Under the pieces are notes generated by a model. The model was given only the letters and a program-made list of their open reading frames with translations. It searched no databases and was not told the origin of the DNA. A DNA stretch of 64,000 nt from Terrisporobacter sp. Its GTDB lineage: Bacteria; Bacillota_A; Clostridia; Peptostreptococcales; Peptostreptococcaceae. A program made the position numbers and the translations under genes. This document shows, in pieces, positions 58,863-64,000 of this stretch (positions within the stretch are counted from its first letter, which is position 1; each line of letters begins with the position of its first letter). The stretch spans positions 9,984 to 73,983 of the forward strand of contig JARKUZ010000088.1 in assembly GCA_029851945.1 (NCBI GenBank). The letters run 5' to 3'.

Positions 58863-60389
58863 CTATCTAAAGTAAGTATAATAAGCTTTTCTAAAAGAAA
58901 ATGCCTCCATTATATGATTCGCTTCTATATCTTTACTTTCTTCCAAATCTGCAATAGTCCTAGCCATTTTTATCAGCTTAGTATAACTTCTATTACTTAA
59001 TTTATATTTATTAAATATTTTATTAGTCAAATCCATAGATTCCTCATTTAAATTACAGTATTCATCTAACATATAAGATGTCATTTCATTATTACTCTTT
59101 ATATTGTCATTTTTAAACCTTTCTCTTTGTATTTCTCTAGCTTTAGTAACTCTTTTTCTTATATCTTCAGATTTTTCTCCTTGAGACTTTTTATTTAGTT
59201 CATCACATACTATAGGATTTACTTCAACAAATATATCAAATCTGTCTAATAAAGGCCCTGATAATTTATTCTTATATCTATCTATCTCGTAAGACCTGCA
59301 TTTACATTCTTTATCAGACATATAAAATCCACAAGGACATGGATTCATAGCACCAACAACAAGCATGTTACTTGGATATTTTATATTATATTTTACTCTT
59401 GATATATTCACATATTTGTCTTCCATAGGTTGTCTTAAGCTTTCTAGTATTTTTCTATCAAACTCTGCTATTTCATCTAAAAACAAAACTCCTCTATGAG
59501 ATAAAACTACTTCGCCAGGTTTACACCTAACACCTCCTCCAATCAATGATTGGATAGTTGTGCTATGATGAGGTGATCTAAATGGTCTTTGACTAATTAG
59601 ACCCGTCTTTTCATCTATTAATCCTGCTATACTGTATATTTTACTAATTTCAATTATTTCATCTTTATCTAAGGATGGTAATATTGTTCTTATACGTTTT
59701 GCAATCATTGTTTTACCTGATCCTGGAGGACCAATTAATAATAAATTATGATTACCTGCAGCAGCAATTTCAGCACTTCTTTTAACAAAATAGTTTCCCT
59801 TTATTTCTTGAAAATCCTCATTATATATGTTTTCATTCTTATTTTTAATTATATCTTTGTATTCACTTTTTATTTCACAGACATCATTAAGGTAGTTAAC
59901 ACACTCATTTATAGTCTTAATCGGTATTATCTCTATATTATCAATAAAATTACATTCTTTTAAATTATCATATGGTATGAATATTCTCTTAAAATTTTGT
60001 TCTCTAGCTCCTATTACAAGAGGTAGAATCCCCTTAATTTTTCTTATATGACCATCTAAAGATACCTCTCCTACAAATATACATTCATCTAAATATGGTT
60101 CATTTTTATTTATATATTTTCGTAATATTCCTATGCATATTGGTAAATCTAAGAATGATCCTTCTTTTCTCATATCTGCCGGCGATAAATTTACAACAAT
60201 CCTTGAATTTGGAAAATCATAACCACTATTTATTATGGCAGACTTTACTCTTTCTCTAGCTTCTCTTATTTCAGTACTTGGTAATCCAACTATGTTGAAA
60301 GAAGGAATTCCTCTTGTTATATCAGTCTCTACCTTAACTAAAAAACTTTCTAACCCTATCAAATTATTTGAATTAATTATACTTAACAT
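58863..60389 (-). CDS. comM: ComM/YifB family AAA+ Mg-chelatase-like protein
   Basis: AAA+ ATPase that in naturally transformable bacteria acts as a helicase promoting branch migration. The N-terminal domain has GIPSFNIVGLPSTEIREARERVKSA. The ATPase core has GPPGSGKTMIAKR and the FLDEIAEF Walker B, then a CxC zinc motif (NPCPCGFY, CKC) and the lid RSYTKLIKMARTIADLE. The 508-residue length is typical. It starts 13 bases after yraN. Confidence 0.95.
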   Translation of the reverse strand: MLSIINSNNLIGLESFLVKVETDITRGIPSFNIVGLPSTEIREARERVKSAIINSGYDFPNSRIVVNLSPADMRKEGSFLDLPICIGILRKYINKNEPYLDECIFVGEVSLDGHIRKIKGILPLVIGAREQNFKRIFIPYDNLKECNFIDNIEIIPIKTINECVNYLNDVCEIKSEYKDIIKNKNENIYNEDFQEIKGNYFVKRSAEIAAAGNHNLLLIGPPGSGKTMIAKRIRTILPSLDKDEIIEISKIYSIAGLIDEKTGLISQRPFRSPHHSTTIQSLIGGGVRCKPGEVVLSHRGVLFLDEIAEFDRKILESLRQPMEDKYVNISRVKYNIKYPSNMLVVGAMNPCPCGFYMSDKECKCRSYEIDRYKNKLSGPLLDRFDIFVEVNPIVCDELNKKSQGEKSEDIRKRVTKAREIQRERFKNDNIKSNNEMTSYMLDEYCNLNEESMDLTNKIFNKYKLSNRSYTKLIKMARTIADLEESKDIEANHIMEAFSFRKAYYTYFR

Positions 60390-60401
60390 ATTTTCCCCTT
60401 C

Positions 60402-60746
60402 CTAAAAAGCATTTATTATATGGTTAACTTTATTATTTTTAAGATATATTTCTATTACATCAAATCGTATTGATATATTGTGTAAACAGTTTTCTAAAAT
60501 GTAAAACTTAGCTACATTAACTATCTTTCTTCTTTTATTGTAATTAACAGATTCTGCTGGATATCCATAATTAATATTACTTCTACTTTTCACCTCCACA
60601 AAAACTAATTCTCCATTTAATTTAACTATTAAATCTATCTCACCTATTTTGGTTCTATAATTTTTTTCTAAAATTTTTCCGCCTTTAGAAATTAAATATT
60701 TTTGCGCAATTTCTTCTCCTAATTTACCTTTTTGTACATTATTCAT
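60402..60746 (-). CDS. yraN: UPF0102 family nuclease-like protein YraN
   Basis: Small PD-(D/E)XK-like protein. The motifs are GEEIAQKYLISKGGKILEKNYRTKIGEIDLI (acidic residues) and ELVFVEVKSR, which contains the ExK. The biochemical activity is not established. I use ATG 60746 (114 aa), since a GTG at 60755 overlaps the AAGGTG ribosome site. It is the first gene of the yraN-comM-dprA-topA group. Confidence 0.93.
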   Translation of the reverse strand: MNNVQKGKLGEEIAQKYLISKGGKILEKNYRTKIGEIDLIVKLNGELVFVEVKSRSNINYGYPAESVNYNKRRKIVNVAKFYILENCLHNISIRFDVIEIYLKNNKVNHIINAF

Positions 60747-60820
60747 ATTTTTCACCTTATTAATTTTCTTATCTGATTATTGTCAAGGTAGTTCCTATAT
60801 ATACAAATTTAAGTATATAA

Positions 60821-60849
60821 TTGATTTTTTTATATTTTGAACTTACTAT
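60821..60849 (+). promoter_or_regulatory. Possible promoter for the first capA
   Basis: TTGATT and TACTAT are separated by 17 bases, about 60 bases before the capA start. The -35 match is only moderate. Confidence 0.45.
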
Positions 60850-60907
60850 ATAATTATCATTATTTCGTTACATAAATTGGTAATTTATATAAAAAAGGAG
60901 AAAATTT

Positions 60908-62164
60908 ATGCGTAATAAAAGAAAAGTAAATAAAAAAAAGATTTTTATTATTTTTTTAGCATTGTTTTTGGTAGTTGTGGGTATCTTACATTTTTACAAA
61001 TCATCTAAATCCAACAATGAATCTAATAAAAGAAATATTTATTCTGTATTTAACGATGAGCCTGAAACTTACAATGCATCTATATTAGCGGCTGGAGATG
61101 TTATGGTTCATGGACCTCAACTAAACGCTCAATTTGATATATCTAATAAAACATACTCATTTGATAATAACTTCACATATGTAAAAAAATATATTGAAAA
61201 AGCAGACTATAGTTTGGCAAATTTAGAAACAACTTTAGCAGGAAATGATGTAACGCCTTATAGTTCGTATCCTTTATTTAATTCTCCTGATGAATTGGCT
61301 GATGCCCTAAAAAATGCTGGATTTGATTTATTATCTACCATAAATAATCACAGCTTTGATAAAGGTGACTTAGGTGTTAGTAGAACATTGAGTGTATTAA
61401 AAGAAAAAGGCTTTGATACTGTGGGCACTAGAGAAAATATTGACGATGATGATTTTTTAATAAAAAATATCAACAATATAAAGGTGGGTATTACGTCTTA
61501 TTCTTATGGAGATGTAAAAAATGATAATAAATACTTAAACGGTATAAAAGTATCCGAAGATTTTGAAGATAAGATGAATATCTTTGATGCTAATGATGTG
61601 GATAGTGCATTTAATACAATCTCTACCACATTAGATAAATTAGAAGATACTGATATCCAAATAGTAGTTTTACACTGGGGAGTTGAGTATACTAGGGATG
61701 AAATCAATTTCCAAAAAGAGCTGGCACAAAAATTATGCGACTATGGTGTAGATATTGTTATAGGATCTCATCCTCATGTAGTTCAACCTGTAGAAACAAT
61801 TAAGTCATCTGATGGAGAAACTGAAACTGTAGTGATATACTCTTTAGGAAATTATATTTCTAATCAAAGAAGAGAAAATGTGGGTGCTTATAGTGAAGAT
61901 GGATTAATGGTAAATATAGATATAACCAAGAAAAGCAATGAAGATAAAGCAATAGTTAAGAAAGTAAATTGCATTCCTACTTGGGTAAATAAATACAATC
62001 GTAATGGTAAGCATGTCTATGAAATAATACCTATTGAAGATAAAAAAGATTTAGATTCTATAAGTAATTTAAATAATACCTACGTAGAACAATCACATCA
62101 TAATACTTCATCACTTATAGAAACAACTGACTTAATAAATATTGTTGATTGTCCTTTTGAATAA
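60908..62164 (+). CDS. capA: CapA/PgsA-family capsule-type metallophosphatase-like protein, copy 1
   Basis: Single-pass membrane protein with the PGA_cap fold. The N-terminal anchor is at about residues 13-28 after a very basic cluster (RNKRKVNKKK). The ectodomain has AAGDVMVHGPQ, ANLETTLAG, NHSFDKGD, VVLHWGVEYT and GSHPHVVQPVE, which are the metal-site motifs of calcineurin-like CapA proteins. It resembles poly-gamma-glutamate capsule exporter CapA/PgsA, but no capB or capC is seen, so substrate is uncertain. It is a close paralog of the next CDS. Confidence 0.88.
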   Translation: MRNKRKVNKKKIFIIFLALFLVVVGILHFYKSSKSNNESNKRNIYSVFNDEPETYNASILAAGDVMVHGPQLNAQFDISNKTYSFDNNFTYVKKYIEKADYSLANLETTLAGNDVTPYSSYPLFNSPDELADALKNAGFDLLSTINNHSFDKGDLGVSRTLSVLKEKGFDTVGTRENIDDDDFLIKNINNIKVGITSYSYGDVKNDNKYLNGIKVSEDFEDKMNIFDANDVDSAFNTISTTLDKLEDTDIQIVVLHWGVEYTRDEINFQKELAQKLCDYGVDIVIGSHPHVVQPVETIKSSDGETETVVIYSLGNYISNQRRENVGAYSEDGLMVNIDITKKSNEDKAIVKKVNCIPTWVNKYNRNGKHVYEIIPIEDKKDLDSISNLNNTYVEQSHHNTSSLIETTDLINIVDCPFE

Positions 62165-62167
62165 TAT

Positions 62168-62205
62168 AAAAATAGATTACCTTATTTAAAAGGTAATCTA
62201 TTTTT
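62168..62205. terminator. Bidirectional terminator after capA copy 1
   Basis: AAAAATAGATTACCTT and its complement form a perfect 16-bp stem with a six-base loop just past the capA stop. It can also end the minus-strand remnant. Confidence 0.92.
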
Positions 62206-62210
62206 ATATT

Positions 62211-62468
62211 CTACTTAGGTAATTTTATTATAAATGCTGTACCTTCATTTATTTTACTACTCACGAAAATACGACTACCATGAGCATTAATAGCACTCAA
62301 TCTGTACTTATTATCCACCACTGGTGTACATATTAAATCATTTTCTCTTAATTTAGAAGCTACCTTTAGTAACCTTTCTTTAGCTTTTGTAAAAATATTA
62401 TATAAAATAAATATGGAGAACTTATGGAGATTTATATAAAAAATAAATATCTTATGAGTAGAATCCAA
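62211..62468 (-). pseudogene. Histidine-kinase C-terminal remnant
   Basis: The last 27 residues (from INAHGSRIFV to IIKLPK) match the end of a sensor-kinase HATPase domain, where kinases usually read EAHGG-I-V-SK-NEGT-F-LP. The segment in front lacks the rest of the N, G1, F and G2 boxes, so the gene is a fragment. The first part of the frame is hydrophobic and has no ribosome site. It lies between two capA copies. Confidence 0.7.
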
Positions 62469-62573
62469 GTTTATATTATTAGTTATATTTTAATTGCAAA
62501 TTTTCTTATTACCCCTTATTATACAATTATATGATAAATTTTTCGTTTAATTTGAGAGGAGATAATTTGAGTA

Positions 62574-63839
62574 ATGTATAATAACAATTCTAAGGATACT
62601 AAAAAGTTCTTGATATGCTTTTCTTTGTCATTACTTGTTATTGGTATTTTTTCATTTAAAACTATTTTTAAATTTGATAATTTTAGAAAAGATAATAAAA
62701 ATCAAGAAGCATCTATATTTACTACAAAAGAAGAAACTAATGATGCATCTATATTAGCAGTAGGAGATGTTATGGTATATAATCCTCAGTTAAAAGCACA
62801 GTATGACTCATCGAAAAACAAATATTCTTTTGATAATAACTTTAGTTATGTGAAAAAATATATAGAAAAAGCTGATTATAGTATAGCAAATTTGGAAACA
62901 ACTTTAACTGGTACTGAAGTTTATAAATATAGCTCTTATCCTAATTTTAATTCACCAGATGAGTTAGCAGATGGATTAAAAAATGCTGGATTTGATTTGT
63001 TATCAACAGGTAATAATCATGCTTATGATAAAGGTGATTTAAGTATAAAAAATACTTTATCCACTTTAAAAGAAAAGAACTTAGATGTAGTTGGAACTAG
63101 AGAAAATAATGCTGATAAAGAATTTATAGTAAAAAATATTAATAATATTAATATTGGTATCACTTCTTATACTTATGGTAAAGTAACTAATTCTAATAAA
63201 TATTTAAATGACAATAAAATTTCTGATGAATATAAGGATAACATTAATATTTTCGACTCTAGTGATGTTAGTCAAGCATTTGAATCTATAAATAATACAT
63301 TGGAAAAAATGAAAGATACTGATTTACAAATAGTTTACTTACACTGGGGAGACAAATATTCAAGAAGTGAAAATTCATTCCAAAGTGAATTAGCTCAAAA
63401 GCTTTGTGATGCAGGTGTAGATGTTATCATAGGATCTCATCCTCATGTTGTACAACCAGTTAAAACTATAAAATCTACAGATGGTAAAAATCAAACTGTT
63501 GTAGCTTATTCTTTAGGAAACTTTTTATCTAACCAAACTAGAGATAAATTTAACCAATATACTGAAGATGGTTTAATGGTAAATATAGATATAAGCAAAA
63601 AAGCAAGTGATAAAGAAGCAAAAATAACAAAGGTTACTTGTATACCTACATGGTTAAATAAGTATTACAGCAATGAAACTTCTAAAAATGTTTATGAAAT
63701 AATACCTCTAGCTAATAAAGAAGAAATAAGTAAAATTAATAATTTACCAGAAAATAAAATCAAAAAATCTTACGAAAATACTTTTTCTTTAATAGAAACA
63801 TCTGACTTAATTACTGTAGTTGAAAATCCATTTAAATAA
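62574..63839 (+). CDS. capA: CapA/PgsA-family protein, copy 2
   Basis: Paralog of the CDS at 60908, with the same order: N-terminal membrane anchor (about 15-30), AVGDVMVYNPQ, ANLETTLTG, NNHAYDKGD, YLHWGDKYS, GSHPHVVQPVK and YSLGNFLSN. Length is 421 residues. The two proteins align along their whole length, so they arose by tandem duplication. The AGGAG site lies about 12 bases before the ATG, longer than usual. No neighbouring poly-glutamate synthase is visible. Confidence 0.88.
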   Translation: MYNNNSKDTKKFLICFSLSLLVIGIFSFKTIFKFDNFRKDNKNQEASIFTTKEETNDASILAVGDVMVYNPQLKAQYDSSKNKYSFDNNFSYVKKYIEKADYSIANLETTLTGTEVYKYSSYPNFNSPDELADGLKNAGFDLLSTGNNHAYDKGDLSIKNTLSTLKEKNLDVVGTRENNADKEFIVKNINNINIGITSYTYGKVTNSNKYLNDNKISDEYKDNINIFDSSDVSQAFESINNTLEKMKDTDLQIVYLHWGDKYSRSENSFQSELAQKLCDAGVDVIIGSHPHVVQPVKTIKSTDGKNQTVVAYSLGNFLSNQTRDKFNQYTEDGLMVNIDISKKASDKEAKITKVTCIPTWLNKYYSNETSKNVYEIIPLANKEEISKINNLPENKIKKSYENTFSLIETSDLITVVENPFK

Positions 63840-63864
63840 TAAGTAATATTATACATAAAAACAA

Positions 63865-63889
63865 GAGGTAGGGAGGTAGGGTAATGTAA
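63865..63889 (+). other. G-rich tandem repeat with start-stop codon pair
   Basis: GAGGTAGG occurs twice in tandem (63865-63880), then GTA and ATG TAA. A ribosome could start and stop at once here. Function is not known. Confidence 0.4.
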
Positions 63890-63912
63890 AATAATTTGTG
63901 CTTATGAAATTT

Positions 63913-63969
63913 AAATACTCCTTTATGGCAATGATAAAAATATAAAGTCAATGCCAGGAAGGGGTATTT
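63913..63969 (+). promoter_or_regulatory. Hairpin hiding the ribosome site of the last gene
   Basis: AAATACTCCTTTATGGCA pairs with TGCCAGGAAGGGGTATTT with G-U pairs and a few mismatches, and a further TGA/TCA pair lies inside. The Shine-Dalgarno sequence GGAAGGGG lies in the 3' arm. Confidence 0.6.
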
Positions 63970-63972
63970 TTA

Positions 63973-64000
63973 ATGAGTAATTTAAGTAAAGATTTAATAA
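63973..64000 (+). CDS. First codons of a gene that leaves the window
   Basis: ATG begins nine codons (MSNLSKDLI) after a GGAAGGGG ribosome site at eight-base spacing. Too little is present to identify the product. Confidence 0.6.

Noticed and set aside
60758..60786. TTGACA promoter for yraN
   Set aside because: With 17-base spacing the -10 would fall on the yraN ribosome site, so transcription would start at the gene start. The match is probably chance.
62211..62468. The 85-codon ORF as an intact gene
   Set aside because: Only the last 27 residues resemble a known domain and there is no ribosome site; a kinase fragment explains it better.
1..64000. CRISPR arrays, rRNA, tRNA, prophage or IS elements
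   Set aside because: No spaced direct repeats, cloverleaf pattern, transposase or phage structural genes were seen.

Overview
The window is a stretch of core chromosome from a low-GC, spore-forming anaerobic Firmicute, most likely Peptostreptococcaceae (a relative of Clostridioides, Romboutsia or Paraclostridium). The evidence is very AT-rich DNA with strong GGAGG ribosome sites, sporulation genes (ylmC/ymxH, ylxY, ytfI-ytfJ, tepA beside spoIIIE/ftsK, dacF), Firmicute-type RNase Y, RNase J, PolC and CodY, and an Acd-like glucosaminidase next to polC. Species is inferred from family knowledge only. Almost every gene is on the minus strand; the plus strand carries a putative metalloprotease-like gene, a sirtuin, a 71-aa gene, two capA paralogs and the first codons of one more gene.

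Layout in window order: 1-1574 partial SF1 helicase; 1.7-4.5 kb rny and recA (recA with a consensus promoter and a candidate SOS box); 4.8-11.4 kb pgsA, rimO, mnmH, ftsK/spoIIIE, tepA, ylmC; 11.5-16.8 kb M16 peptidase, ylxY, pnp, degV; 16.9-24.6 kb the classical rimP-nusA-ylxR-ylxQ-infB-rbfA-nrnA-truB-ribF-rpsO translation operon, with a structured leader before rpsO and a terminator-like hairpin before rimP; 24.8-32 kb a small membrane protein, polC, an HEVGH protein and the acd-like autolysin; 32-40 kb sir2, a 45-aa ORF, ytfJ-ytfI, scpB-scpA, an M50 peptidase, dacF, DUF503, ylbF-like and RNase J; 40-49 kb fur in two unusually long gene-free gaps, DUF1292, ruvX, an unassigned 724-aa membrane protein, ireB, alaS with a T-box leader, mnmA; 49-55.5 kb iscU-iscS-iscR, a GNAT, a 71-aa gene, rarA, codY; 55.6-60.8 kb topA-dprA-comM-yraN; 60.9-64 kb tandem capA genes around a histidine-kinase remnant, then a structured leader before a gene that leaves the window.

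Most of the content is information processing: translation initiation and tRNA modification, RNA decay (RNase Y, RNase J, PNPase, NrnA), replication and repair (PolC, RecA, RarA, TopA, DprA, RuvX), chromosome segregation (ScpAB, FtsK/SpoIIIE) and Fe-S assembly (Isc). Regulatory DNA is readable at several places: a T-box for alaS, a 13-bp perfect inverted repeat around the isc promoter, Fur-like sites in the fur promoter, a CodY-like box before codY, an SOS-like box before recA, and a hairpin that would hide the ribosome site of the last gene.

No CRISPR array, rRNA, tRNA, prophage or insertion sequence was seen. I found no clearly new multi-gene system. The best candidates for new biology are single items: the HEVGH protein, the 724-aa ectodomain/membrane protein, the 3'-edge leader, the two nusA/rpsO leader structures, and the small ORFs.
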